From the NCBI GenBank assembly GCA_017458005.1, contig JAFTGH010000020.1, positions 1 to 64,000 of the forward strand: a stretch of 64,000 nt of DNA. Reading direction: 5' to 3'. The stretch comes from Prevotella sp. (GTDB lineage Bacteria; Bacteroidota; Bacteroidia; Bacteroidales; Bacteroidaceae). Positions 1 through 7,956 of the stretch are shown piece by piece. Positions within the stretch are counted from its first letter, which is position 1; every line of letters starts with the position of its first letter. The notes under the pieces were generated by a model. It saw nothing but the letters and a program-made list of their open reading frames with translations, did no database searches and was not told the DNA's origin. The position numbers and the translations under genes are program-made.

Positions 1-202
1 CTTGTCAACCTTTGTCAACCCTGTCCACGAGATGGCAAAATAAAAGCCCTCAAAATTCTCCGCGGTAGAAATGCGTTGCAAAGATAAGCGGATTTTTGAG
101 AACCACCAAAAAGCAAGTCCGAAGTGTTAAAATCTAAAAGTGGTTGATATACAACGGTTTATCTCTATGTATTTTTCATTGTTTATAGTTGTTTAGAGGC
201 CT
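1..202. other. Non-coding left edge with a leftward promoter
   Basis: No credible gene is seen here. The stretch is AT-rich. On the minus strand it holds a TATCTTTG box (79-86) matching the Bacteroidota -7 consensus TAnnTTTG. A transcript from it would leave the window to the left, so it probably serves a gene outside. Confidence 0.4.
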
Positions 203-1606
203 CTAAATACAACGATAAAAAGCATCCATTCCGACACTTTTGAAATTATAAGGAAGAGTAACCGAAATTAACCCTATACAGTTGACGAAAGCATGATCCT
301 TAATTTCTGTTATCCCCTCAGGTATTGTTAATGAAGTGATTTCAGTTCCATCATTATAAAAAAGATGCTTTACGTTTCTCAACGATGAATACGTCCATTC
401 AATATTAAGCCAACTCTCTATACTCTTAATATTTACTTTATTCAAATTTGTACAGCCAGAGAAAGCATCTCTTTCGACTTCCTTCATACTCTCTGGAATT
501 GAGACAGAAACGAAATTTTCACAATTGTAAAAAGCATATGATTTTATGATTTCTGTTCCTTCTGGAATGACCAATTCTGTTATTTCCCCCATCCCATCGA
601 CATAAAATTTTTTAGTAAAATATAGAGGGTTAGATTTGTCGCTATAAAACTTGACATCACACCAAGAACCAATATCCGCTATAGTAACATCTGTCAAATT
701 CGTACACCCATAAAACGCATTGTTAAAAACTGTTGTCAAAGATTTTGGCAAAGAAACTGATTTCAATTGTGAACAATTATAAAAGGCATTATCACCTATT
801 TGACTTACACCTTCTCCCAAAACATAGTCAGTTACTTGATTGCCAAAAACACCAGCCATTGAAGATGATGTCCAAGAACCAGACAACGAAGAAATAGCAT
901 TACTATTAATCTCTACTTTTGTAAAACTACAGCCAGAAAAAGCCTGATTACCAATGGTTCCCACATTCTGAGGAATTGATATGGTTGTAAGTCCAATACA
1001 GCCAGAGAATGCACCGGATCCGATACTTTCTAAACTTTCTGGAAGATAAACCGATTTTATATATTCACAGTTAATAAAGGCATTACTATTTATATTTATT
1101 ACACCCTCAGGAATGCATAGGTCTGTAATTTCTGTGCTTATATCACTATATAGTCTTTTGGTTAATGATAGTGGGTTGGAATTACCATCATAAAAATCAA
1201 TACTACACCATGCCGCTATATCGTTGACAATAACTTTATTTAAAGACGTACACCCTTGAAATGCAGAATTATAGATATGCGTTATGCTATTGGGGATGGT
1301 TATAGAAGTGAGATTGTTACAATATTCGAATGCAGATATTCCAATACTTGTTACATTATAAGTTGTCTCATTATAAATAACAGTTTGAGGTATGACAACA
1401 TCTCCATTATAGGCTGTGGAGTTATAATAAAGGCGTTCTCCATTTAGTTGAGAATATGTATATCCTGTTTTCATATACGTTACCGTTGCCTCATCTCCAC
1501 TAAAGTTGTAATAGATACCATCAATCTCGGCATCATAGCCAAATGATTTTGTCACAACCATACTGAACAGTATGGTCAACACTAAACTAAGTCTAAATCT
1601 TTTCAT
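203..1606 (-). CDS. BspA-type leucine-rich-repeat secreted protein
   Basis: 467 residues. A signal peptide (about residues 1-23, ending KSFG) is followed almost entirely by LRR_5/BspA repeats of the type SAFxxCxxLxxVxIPxSxxxI, about ten in number. Family members are exported surface or periplasmic proteins used in adhesion or protein binding; no enzymatic role is implied. There is no C-terminal sorting or anchoring domain. The protein stops inside a repeat (DAFYRCI), so the C-terminus may be truncated. The ATG at 1606 is preceded by a roughly 310-nt leader containing a structured element shared with the operon at 41.5 kb. Base composition is AT-richer than the cobalamin block. The exact binding partner cannot be inferred. 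Confidence 0.85.
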   Translation of the reverse strand: MKRFRLSLVLTILFSMVVTKSFGYDAEIDGIYYNFSGDEATVTYMKTGYTYSQLNGERLYYNSTAYNGDVVIPQTVIYNETTYNVTSIGISAFEYCNNLTSITIPNSITHIYNSAFQGCTSLNKVIVNDIAAWCSIDFYDGNSNPLSLTKRLYSDISTEITDLCIPEGVININSNAFINCEYIKSVYLPESLESIGSGAFSGCIGLTTISIPQNVGTIGNQAFSGCSFTKVEINSNAISSLSGSWTSSSMAGVFGNQVTDYVLGEGVSQIGDNAFYNCSQLKSVSLPKSLTTVFNNAFYGCTNLTDVTIADIGSWCDVKFYSDKSNPLYFTKKFYVDGMGEITELVIPEGTEIIKSYAFYNCENFVSVSIPESMKEVERDAFSGCTNLNKVNIKSIESWLNIEWTYSSLRNVKHLFYNDGTEITSLTIPEGITEIKDHAFVNCIGLISVTLPYNFKSVGMDAFYRCI

Positions 1607-1660
1607 TGCATTAAATTTTAAATGTTATTACTTGTTCTGATAATTATACACACAATAAAA

Positions 1661-1918
1661 GCGTGGACATGATGTACATTATCTGTCCTGAGGTCGTGGA
1701 AATTACCCTTGCGATATAATGATACAATAGCCCACGCCCCTTGGTATAATTATCCCTATAAACAATAGGGAGGTATTACGCCTAAAGACGTGAACGTTAT
1801 TGCATATCATCCATCGCTTGAAATTTTCCACGTTTCAGAACAGGGACAAACATGCGCTAAACGCTCTACAAAAGTGAATCCTTAATACGCATCCACACAC
1901 TTGCAGACACTATGGACT
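1661..1918 (-). ncRNA. Structured leader RNA, copy 1
   Basis: Leader between a TAAATTTG -7 box (1925-1932) and the LRR gene. Read on the minus strand it contains GGCGTGGG (1731-1738), which can pair with a closing arm at 1661-1668 (TCCACGCT region), followed by a T-rich tract. The same arrangement, with about 185 nt from promoter to first arm and a compensated stem, occurs at 41584-41866. It may be an attenuator, a cis-regulatory RNA or a small RNA ending before the gene. The family was not recognised. Confidence 0.45.
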
Positions 1919-1924
1919 CGTTTG

Positions 1925-1932
1925 CAAATTTA
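1925..1932 (-). promoter_or_regulatory. -7 promoter box for the LRR leader
   Basis: TAAATTTG on the minus strand matches TAnnTTTG. Transcription would start near 1918, giving a roughly 310-nt leader before the ATG at 1606. Confidence 0.5.
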
Positions 1933-2003
1933 CAACTTTTTTTGAATAAAGAAGAAAACTATAAGAAAAAATTGAAAAAATTTGGGTTTACTCCATTTGA
2001 AAC

Positions 2004-2043
2004 AGAAACAGGACTTGCAATTCAAAGTGCAAGTCCTGTTTCT
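2004..2043. terminator. Perfect 16-bp hairpin, probable bidirectional terminator
   Basis: Arms 2004-2019 and 2028-2043 are perfectly complementary (AGAAACAGGACTTGCA), with an 8-nt loop. Flanks are A-rich on one side and T-rich on the other. It lies downstream of the leftward DUF4160-DUF2442 pair, so terminating that unit is the simplest role. A small palindromic repeat is the alternative. Confidence 0.5.
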
Positions 2044-2164
2044 AATACTTTCTTTCTACTATCAAATTGTCCCTTGATGCCATCTGTGTTAATTCGGTAG
2101 TGATTATATCCACTATTACTTATGCCATAAGGGGTTATTATTGATTTACAAAAAACCTATATAT

Positions 2165-2416
2165 TCAAACTAAAGCCCCAGCATATAACTGCTCAACTGG
2201 AAACATCAAGTCCCAATTCTTGCCCCATACGATATTGCCGTTCTCTATAGTAAAACGACTAAACTTACGGGGGTCTAGATATTTGTTATACTGAGGATGT
2301 GGATGTCGACGAATGAAATCGCCAATATTCACATGCTGTGTCGTATGGTCGCTAAACGTCAAGCAAACGGTCAAGTTTCCTGCGTTCTCTGCTTTGATAA
2401 CATAGATATTCTCCAT
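2165..2416 (-). CDS. DUF2442 domain protein
   Basis: 83 residues. The sequence fits DUF2442, with a central HPHPQYNKYLDPRKFSRF stretch and the characteristic ending GNIVWGKNWDLMFPVEQLY. The family is small, soluble and of unknown biochemical function; it is often encoded beside DUF4160 proteins, and the pair has been suggested to act as a toxin-antitoxin-like module. Here it starts 16 bases after the DUF4160 gene, so the two are co-transcribed. No catalytic residues are evident. Family recognition is good; function is unknown. Confidence 0.75.
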   Translation of the reverse strand: MENIYVIKAENAGNLTVCLTFSDHTTQHVNIGDFIRRHPHPQYNKYLDPRKFSRFTIENGNIVWGKNWDLMFPVEQLYAGALV

Positions 2417-2432
2417 AAATTCCTCCTTATAG

Positions 2433-2735
2433 TTATATTTTCTTCTTGATATTAGTACTACGCACCGCCTGTTTTAGGACAAAGAACTTTACCCACTTTT
2501 CCACAATGTTTCTGTAGTACTTATGAATAAAAGACTCTGCCGTGCGCTTATCTTTATCTGACAGCGGATTGGCACCTTTCTTTTCTCTTACCTTAAGTTC
2601 CAACAAAACACCATTCATAATGATAAGATCGAAAATGCTCTCATTCGCACCATGAATCACATGAACATGTATTGGCTCGTGTTCGTTGGAGTAGAAATAG
2701 AATATAAATCCGAAATATTCAAAAATCTTTGGCAT
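2433..2735 (-). CDS. DUF4160 domain protein
   Basis: 100 residues from MPKIFEYFGF. The motif NEHEPIHVHV is the hallmark of DUF4160. The chosen start is the ATG at 2733-2735. A longer reading from a TTG at 2765 would place the first codons inside the TATCTTTG promoter box (2755-2762), so it is rejected. The gene is first in a two-gene unit with DUF2442. Its biochemical role is not established. Confidence 0.75.
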   Translation of the reverse strand: MPKIFEYFGFIFYFYSNEHEPIHVHVIHGANESIFDLIIMNGVLLELKVREKKGANPLSDKDKRTAESFIHKYYRNIVEKWVKFFVLKQAVRSTNIKKKI

Positions 2736-2754
2736 ACTTAACTTTTCTTTTTTG

Positions 2755-2785
2755 CAAAGATACAAATATTTTTGTAATCAACAAA
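2755..2785 (-). promoter_or_regulatory. Promoter of the DUF4160-DUF2442 unit
   Basis: A -7 box TATCTTTG (2755-2762, minus strand) and a -33 box TTTG (2782-2785) are separated by 19 bases, the usual Bacteroidota spacing. The predicted start of transcription lies just upstream of the ATG at 2735. Confidence 0.65.
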
Positions 2786-2894
2786 GATTATAGGGAAAAG
2801 ATTTATTTAAACAATTCCCCCTCCACCATTTGGTCCTCGTTGGAGAAACGTTTGTCGAATTAATGAATTATATACCCTATAAAGTGCGGATTGT

Positions 2895-4361
2895 TTATAT
2901 AAGACACATCATGCGATAGACAGCGGAGATATCAACATGCTGACGGATATGCTCAGCAAGCAGGTCGTACTGTCGTTCCTTATATGCCTGATAATCGAAT
3001 GCCTTTGTGTCTTGGAGTTTCTCGCCAAAAGGACGGAGCAACTCATCGATAAAGGGGGCATTGTCGAGGATGCCATGCACATAGGTTCCCATACAATGCG
3101 CATCGACCCTGTAGCCATCCTCCCTGCCATCACTGAGATGCAGCAAGGGAGCGGACTGACGGAGTGGAGTCGTTGTTCCCTGATGAATCTCATAGCCCTG
3201 TCCGTACTCACACGTCACCTGTCGGGTGGTCTTGTCGCCTCCGATGACCGTTGTGACGGGCAACAGTCCCAGTCCAGGCATCCGCTCCACCTCGCCTTCT
3301 AAGTGTTGTGGGTCACAGACTTCACGTCCCATCATCTGGTAGCCACCACAGATGCCTAACACGGTAGCACCGCGGCGACGTGCCTTGACGACAGCCTCTG
3401 CCACCCCATGACGGCGAAGGTGATACAGGTCGTCGATGGTCGATTTGGAACCAGGCAGGATCACGATGTCTGCCTCCCCGATATCGGCAGGGTTGCTCGT
3501 ATAGTAAAGATGGACGCGAGGATCCCGCTCCAATACATCAAAGTCGGTGAAGTTGCTCATGTGACGGAGCAGCACTACGGCAACATTCACTTTCCCTTGT
3601 TGCGCCTCCATCGACTTCGTGGCAAGCGACACACTGTCCTCCTCCTCGATATGGATATCTGTATAGTACGGGACAACACCAAGGACGGGCACATGACAAA
3701 GGTCCTCTATCATCTTCACGCCTTCCTTAAAGAGTTGAATGTCTCCCCGGAACTTATTGATAATAATACCTTTAACATATCTTCGTTCTTCCTCCGTCAA
3801 GAGCATGATACTACCATAGACAGCAGCGAAGACACCCCCGCGGTCGATATCAGCAACGAGGATAACATCCGCACCTGCATACATCGCCATCGGCATGTTC
3901 ACCAAGTCTACGTTGCGAAGATTAATCTCCGAGATACTCCCTGCTCCTTCCATCACGATAGGGTTATAACGTGAAGCCAAGCGGTCGAAAGCCGCATGTA
4001 CCTCCTTGCGTAACTCATCCCTACCCTCATGACGAAAATAACTGCCTGCCGACTGGTTGCCGACCGGTTTACCATTCAACACCACCTGAGAGGTATGATC
4101 CGACTGGGGCTTCAACAGGATAGGATTCATATCCGTATGACAAGGGATGCCCGCCGCCTCCGCCTGCACTGCCTGTGCACGACCGATCTCCAGTCCTTCT
4201 GGGGTGGCATAGGAGTTCAGCGACATGTTCTGTGCCTTGAAGGGGGCGGGATGATAACCATCTTGCAGGAAGATACGACAAAAACCTGCGGCAATCACGC
4301 TTTTGCCGACATCACTGCCCGTACCTACGAACATCAGAGGATGTAATTGCTTATGGTTCAT
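2895..4361 (-). CDS. cbiP: Cobyric acid synthase
   Basis: 488 residues, the usual family length. It amidates adenosylcobyrinic acid a,c-diamide at four side chains using glutamine and ATP. The N-terminal domain carries the P-loop GTGSDVGKS (about residues 13-21). The C-terminal class I glutamine-amidotransferase-like domain shows the nucleophile motif GICGGYQMMG and the histidine region CMGTYVHGILDN. The ATG overlaps the stop of the upstream cbiA C-terminal half in an ATGA, indicating translational coupling. It is the last gene of the leftward cbiA-cbiP unit. Confidence 0.95.
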   Translation of the reverse strand: MNHKQLHPLMFVGTGSDVGKSVIAAGFCRIFLQDGYHPAPFKAQNMSLNSYATPEGLEIGRAQAVQAEAAGIPCHTDMNPILLKPQSDHTSQVVLNGKPVGNQSAGSYFRHEGRDELRKEVHAAFDRLASRYNPIVMEGAGSISEINLRNVDLVNMPMAMYAGADVILVADIDRGGVFAAVYGSIMLLTEEERRYVKGIIINKFRGDIQLFKEGVKMIEDLCHVPVLGVVPYYTDIHIEEEDSVSLATKSMEAQQGKVNVAVVLLRHMSNFTDFDVLERDPRVHLYYTSNPADIGEADIVILPGSKSTIDDLYHLRRHGVAEAVVKARRRGATVLGICGGYQMMGREVCDPQHLEGEVERMPGLGLLPVTTVIGGDKTTRQVTCEYGQGYEIHQGTTTPLRQSAPLLHLSDGREDGYRVDAHCMGTYVHGILDNAPFIDELLRPFGEKLQDTKAFDYQAYKERQYDLLAEHIRQHVDISAVYRMMCLI

Positions 4362-4921
4362 TCCGCTGTCAGATATAGATGAGTATAACTCGCCAACACG
4401 TTCTTATATTGAAATACAGGAGTAGCCACAGACTCCCCCTTCGCATTATAGACTTGAGTAGCGGAAGGAGGTGTCTCGCCAAGGAACTGGGTGTAGTGGA
4501 ACTCATGTCCTCGGTACTCCCTGCCGTCAAGAGTGAAACGACGATAGCCTAACGACAGTTTACGGTCGGCATGGCGAGCGGTGACCTTATAAGGAAGGAC
4601 ACCGCACATCGGGTATTCCCCATCGTCTGCCACAATAGCCTCACAGAGATACATCATGCCACCACACTCCGCAAAGACTCGTCCGCCACGCTCGGCATAC
4701 GCCTTGATTGCCTGTCGGGTAGTTGCTGCTTTTACCAATGCTTCTAGATGCTTCTCGGGATAACCTCCTGGAAGATACAACAGGTCGGCATCGCCCAAGT
4801 CGGGTACTTCCTTTTCCGGATCGAAGAAGGTCACCTTTCCGAAGGCATCAATCGTTTCCTGGTAGAGGAAGGAAAACGACTCCTCATTACGGGCAATCAC
4901 AACGTTAAGAGTCTTTTCCAT
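4358..4921 (-). CDS. cbiA: Cobyrinic acid a,c-diamide synthase, C-terminal glutaminase half
   Basis: 187 residues from MEKTLNVVIA. It carries the glutamine amidotransferase domain of CbiA: GGYPEKH, the nucleophile motif FAECGGMMYL and the histidine motif GHEFHYT. In most bacteria this is the second half of one polypeptide. Here it lies in a different frame from the ATPase half and overlaps it by 25 bases. Its own ATG (4919-4921) would allow separate translation by coupling. Alternatively, one extra A in the TGGAAAAGAC run would join both halves as WKKTLNVVIA. It overlaps cbiP by four bases (ATGA). Confidence 0.8.
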   Translation of the reverse strand: MEKTLNVVIARNEESFSFLYQETIDAFGKVTFFDPEKEVPDLGDADLLYLPGGYPEKHLEALVKAATTRQAIKAYAERGGRVFAECGGMMYLCEAIVADDGEYPMCGVLPYKVTARHADRKLSLGYRRFTLDGREYRGHEFHYTQFLGETPPSATQVYNAKGESVATPVFQYKNVLASYTHLYLTAE

Positions 4922-5550
4922 GCTACATGTTCTTTTAGTAAACAAATCAGGTCGTGTGACTCAGCAACCTCACTGAAGTCTAGTCCCAGATAACGAGAGC
5001 CTTGTTCTAGTGCGGGACTCTTTGGCAAGTACCCCAGGCACTCCACTTGTAACTCCTCACAGACTTGCCGGAGCGTCTGGAAATGTTTTGCCGACCCCAC
5101 CTTATTAAATATAACGCCTTGAATGCGGATGTCCTCACGGAAATGGAGAAATCCAGACAGGAGCGCCGCCATGGAATAGGCTGCCGACTTGGCATCGACG
5201 ACCAAAACCACAGGGATATCCAACACACGGGCTATCTCCGCCGATGAGCCCTTGTCACGGTCGTAACCGTCAAAGAGTCCCATCATCCCTTCCACGACAC
5301 ACACATCAGCATCGGCTCCATAGTGTAAGAAGAGTTCCCTGACATGTTGCGGTGTCGCCATAAAAGTGTCTAAATTGACGGAAGGACGACCACACACTGC
5401 CGCATGGAACTTCGTGTCGATATAGTCGGGACCACATTTGAAAGGTTGTACCCGATATCCCTCCTGTTTCAGCAACGCCATCAGCCCTCGGGCAACGGTT
5501 GTCTTGCCCGATCCACTAGTGGGTGCCGCTATGAGAAAACTTGCTTTCAC
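4897..5550 (-). CDS. cbiA: Cobyrinic acid a,c-diamide synthase, N-terminal ATPase half
   Basis: 217 residues with the P-loop APTSGSGKTT, CGPDYID, the SVNLDTFM stretch and EGMMGLFDG, all typical of the CbiA/CobB ATPase domain that activates the a and c carboxylates. The reading ends at HVAWKRLLTL, exactly at the domain linker, and the glutaminase half continues in the next frame. The start is taken as GTG at 5550. Codons further upstream run into the promoter and riboswitch region and are not CbiA-like. A TAATTTTG box ends five bases before this GTG, so the transcript may be leaderless. Confidence 0.8.
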   Translation of the reverse strand: MKASFLIAAPTSGSGKTTVARGLMALLKQEGYRVQPFKCGPDYIDTKFHAAVCGRPSVNLDTFMATPQHVRELFLHYGADADVCVVEGMMGLFDGYDRDKGSSAEIARVLDIPVVLVVDAKSAAYSMAALLSGFLHFREDIRIQGVIFNKVGSAKHFQTLRQVCEELQVECLGYLPKSPALEQGSRYLGLDFSEVAESHDLICLLKEHVAWKRLLTL

Positions 5551-5555
5551 GGGTG

Positions 5556-5563
5556 CAAAATTA
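5556..5563 (-). promoter_or_regulatory. -7 box of the cbiA-cbiP unit
   Basis: TAATTTTG on the minus strand fits TAnnTTTG. Its last base is separated from the GTG of cbiA by five bases, implying transcription starts at or next to the start codon. No clear -33 box was found. Confidence 0.4.
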
Positions 5564-5605
5564 AAAAAAAACAATGAAATACATTCCTGATACCGAAAAA
5601 AGTTG

Positions 5606-5613
5606 TACCTTTG
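5606..5613 (+). promoter_or_regulatory. -7 box of the btuB riboswitch transcript
   Basis: TACCTTTG fits TAnnTTTG and lies just upstream of the cobalamin aptamer, so the transcript would begin near 5619. Confidence 0.5.
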
Positions 5614-5627
5614 CATCCGAATATGGC

Positions 5628-5790
5628 AATCTGGTGGCTGATGCCGCCTGATGTAAGGGAATCTGGTGAGAGTCCAGAACTGTACCTGCAGCTGTAATCC
5701 TCCTTAGTAAGGTTTGTTCGTATAACGCCACTGACAAAATGTCGGGAAGGTAGAGCAGACTGAGGAAAGTCAGAAGACCTGCCTATTAAT
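5628..5790 (+). promoter_or_regulatory. Cobalamin (B12) riboswitch
   Basis: The conserved blocks occur in order: GGGAATCTGGTGAGAGTCCA (5659-5678), CTGCAGCTGTAA (5686-5697) and the B12 box AGTCAGAAGACCTGCC (near 5769-5784). The stretch between the aptamer and the ATG at 5836 can form a CGCAC/TGCG hairpin that could mask the ribosome binding site. When cobalamin is abundant, btuB and the genes read with it should be repressed. It is the only cobalamin riboswitch recognised in the window. Confidence 0.9.
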
Positions 5791-5835
5791 AATAAGGTTC
5801 GCACGCACAGGAAAATGCGGTAGCGAGAAATCGAA

Positions 5836-7956
5836 ATGGATATGAAACGGATTCTGACGGTAGGAATACTGGCTATGTATGCTTGTATGACTGTCAGCGC
5901 CCAAAGTACGATATGGCGTAATGACAGTATACAGGAGGTCGTTGTGACAGGTACTGGCACCCAGCACCTGTTGAAGGATGCCCCTGTGCAGACAGAGGTC
6001 ATCAGTGGCAGACAGTTGCAACAGTATGCTGGTCGGAGCATAGAGGATATTCTGTCAGGACTGACTGCCAGTTTTGACTTCAACGAGAACGATATGGGTT
6101 CCCACCTGCAGATGAATGGACTGGGTAACAGTTATGTGCTCATCTTGATTGACGGACGTAGGTTGCATGGTGATAACGGTGGAGAGAACGACCTTTCGCT
6201 GATTGACCCTCACAATATCGAGAAGATAGAGATCGTGAAAGGTGCTTCCAGTGCGCTCTATGGCTCCGATGCCATCGCTGGTGTCATCAATATCATCACG
6301 AAGAAGCATCGTGAACAAGGAATCATGTTGGAGAACACCAGCCGTTTTGGCTCATACGGTGATTTCCGTCAACATAATGGTATCGCTCTGAACTTCGGAA
6401 AGTTCTCATCCTACACCAATTTCCAGTTGCAGCATTCTGACGGATGGCAGAATACTTCCGAGGAGGCTCTCTCACAGACAGAGTATCATATCACGGACTC
6501 CCGTAACAAAACCGTCAACCGCCATACCAACTGGCAACTTGCTGAACACCTTACCTACCAGTTGACTCCCAAGATAGAACTTTATGCCGATGGCAGCATT
6601 TATTGGAAACGCATCTATCGTCCTAGTGGTCATCACCCTGGAGTGGATGTCAAGACCTATGATATGCAATACAACAATGCGTCAATCTCTGCTGGTGGAA
6701 AATGGAAACTCAATGAGACTGATGTCATCACGCTAGACGCTGACTGGAAAAGGCATGCTTATCACTATGCCTATACCGACACGACACTGACCGACGGATA
6801 TGTAAATGGACGATTTACCAATTACTTCCCTTGGTTCCCAGGACAGGAGGAATTACAAAGCGACCAGCAACTGACACACATCACGCTGAAAGGTGTGTTC
6901 AGTCTTCCTTACGAGCAAAGACTAAGTGCAGGACTGGAGTATCGCTACGACTGGTTGAAAGCGCCAATGAGAGTTATCGGCGGTAAGGCAACCGACAACA
7001 CACAGGCTATATACATACAGGATGAGTTCGCCCTGTTGGACCCATTGTTCTTGACAGCAGGTGTTCGTCTCACTCGTAATGAGGGCTTCGGCACTCGTCT
7101 GACGCCCAAACTCTCTGCGATGCTGAAGTTAGGTGACCTTCGCCTCCGTGCCACCTGGAGTCAAGGCTACAAGACCCCTACCCCCAAAGAACTGCATTAC
7201 CAATATGTCCGTAACATGAATGGTGTGCTGCTCTATCTGGGCAACACTGACCTGAAGGCTCAGACCTCCAACTATTTCGGACTGAGTACGGAATATAGTA
7301 TCGGCAACTTAACGCTGACGCTCTCTGGTTATTATAATAAGGTAGACAACATGATCGCTCTGGTGACTATCCCAACGAGTGAGGCACCAGGCGATCTGAT
7401 TGTCCAGTACGACCCAAGGAAAGTGCGTCAATACCAGAATATGGAGGACGCAAAGACCTATGGTATCGACTTCACGGCACGCTATCAGACCAAACATTTC
7501 ACGGCTGGCGGATCGTATAGTTATCTGGACACCAAGGCTAACCAGTATGACACAGAGGATGACACCATGAAGAAAGTCACCATCGACGGAATGGCGCATC
7601 ACAAGGCTAACTGGTACGTCACCTGGAACCATGATTTCACGAAACGCTATCATTTGGGTATTGGTGTCTATGGACGTATGTCCAGCAAACGCTATTACCA
7701 GACTGATGGTGACGGCAAAGGATACCAGATATGGCGACTCGCTACTACCCATCAGTTTGGGAAAAACTACCGCTTGGAGGCTGGTGTCGACAACATATTC
7801 AATAATGTAGACCGTACCCCTCATGGGCTACACCTGGGAACCACGACACCTGGGACGACGGTCTATGCCTCCTTGACTATCCGTTTTAACAAAGGAAAGA
7901 AACTCACTAATAAATACAAGTCTAATTTAAATCAAAGGAACAATGAAGAAAATTAA
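5836..7956 (+). CDS. btuB: TonB-dependent cobalamin receptor
   Basis: 706 residues with a signal peptide ending TVSAQS, a TonB-box-like EVVVTGTG, a plug domain (IEDILSGL, GSSALYGSDAIAGVINIIT-like block near residues 137-155) and a 22-strand-type barrel ending TVYASLTIRFNKGKK. It sits directly behind the cobalamin riboswitch, which makes cobalamin or corrinoids the likely ligand. It overlaps cbiK by 14 bases. The start could also be the ATG two codons later (MKRILTVG). Assignment to corrinoid uptake rests on regulation and context. Confidence 0.9.
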   Translation: MDMKRILTVGILAMYACMTVSAQSTIWRNDSIQEVVVTGTGTQHLLKDAPVQTEVISGRQLQQYAGRSIEDILSGLTASFDFNENDMGSHLQMNGLGNSYVLILIDGRRLHGDNGGENDLSLIDPHNIEKIEIVKGASSALYGSDAIAGVINIITKKHREQGIMLENTSRFGSYGDFRQHNGIALNFGKFSSYTNFQLQHSDGWQNTSEEALSQTEYHITDSRNKTVNRHTNWQLAEHLTYQLTPKIELYADGSIYWKRIYRPSGHHPGVDVKTYDMQYNNASISAGGKWKLNETDVITLDADWKRHAYHYAYTDTTLTDGYVNGRFTNYFPWFPGQEELQSDQQLTHITLKGVFSLPYEQRLSAGLEYRYDWLKAPMRVIGGKATDNTQAIYIQDEFALLDPLFLTAGVRLTRNEGFGTRLTPKLSAMLKLGDLRLRATWSQGYKTPTPKELHYQYVRNMNGVLLYLGNTDLKAQTSNYFGLSTEYSIGNLTLTLSGYYNKVDNMIALVTIPTSEAPGDLIVQYDPRKVRQYQNMEDAKTYGIDFTARYQTKHFTAGGSYSYLDTKANQYDTEDDTMKKVTIDGMAHHKANWYVTWNHDFTKRYHLGIGVYGRMSSKRYYQTDGDGKGYQIWRLATTHQFGKNYRLEAGVDNIFNNVDRTPHGLHLGTTTPGTTVYASLTIRFNKGKKLTNKYKSNLNQRNNEEN

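Noticed and set aside
1912..2100. 62-codon plus-strand frame
   Set aside because: Covers the promoter of the LRR leader and the perfect 16-bp hairpin; no protein-like features.
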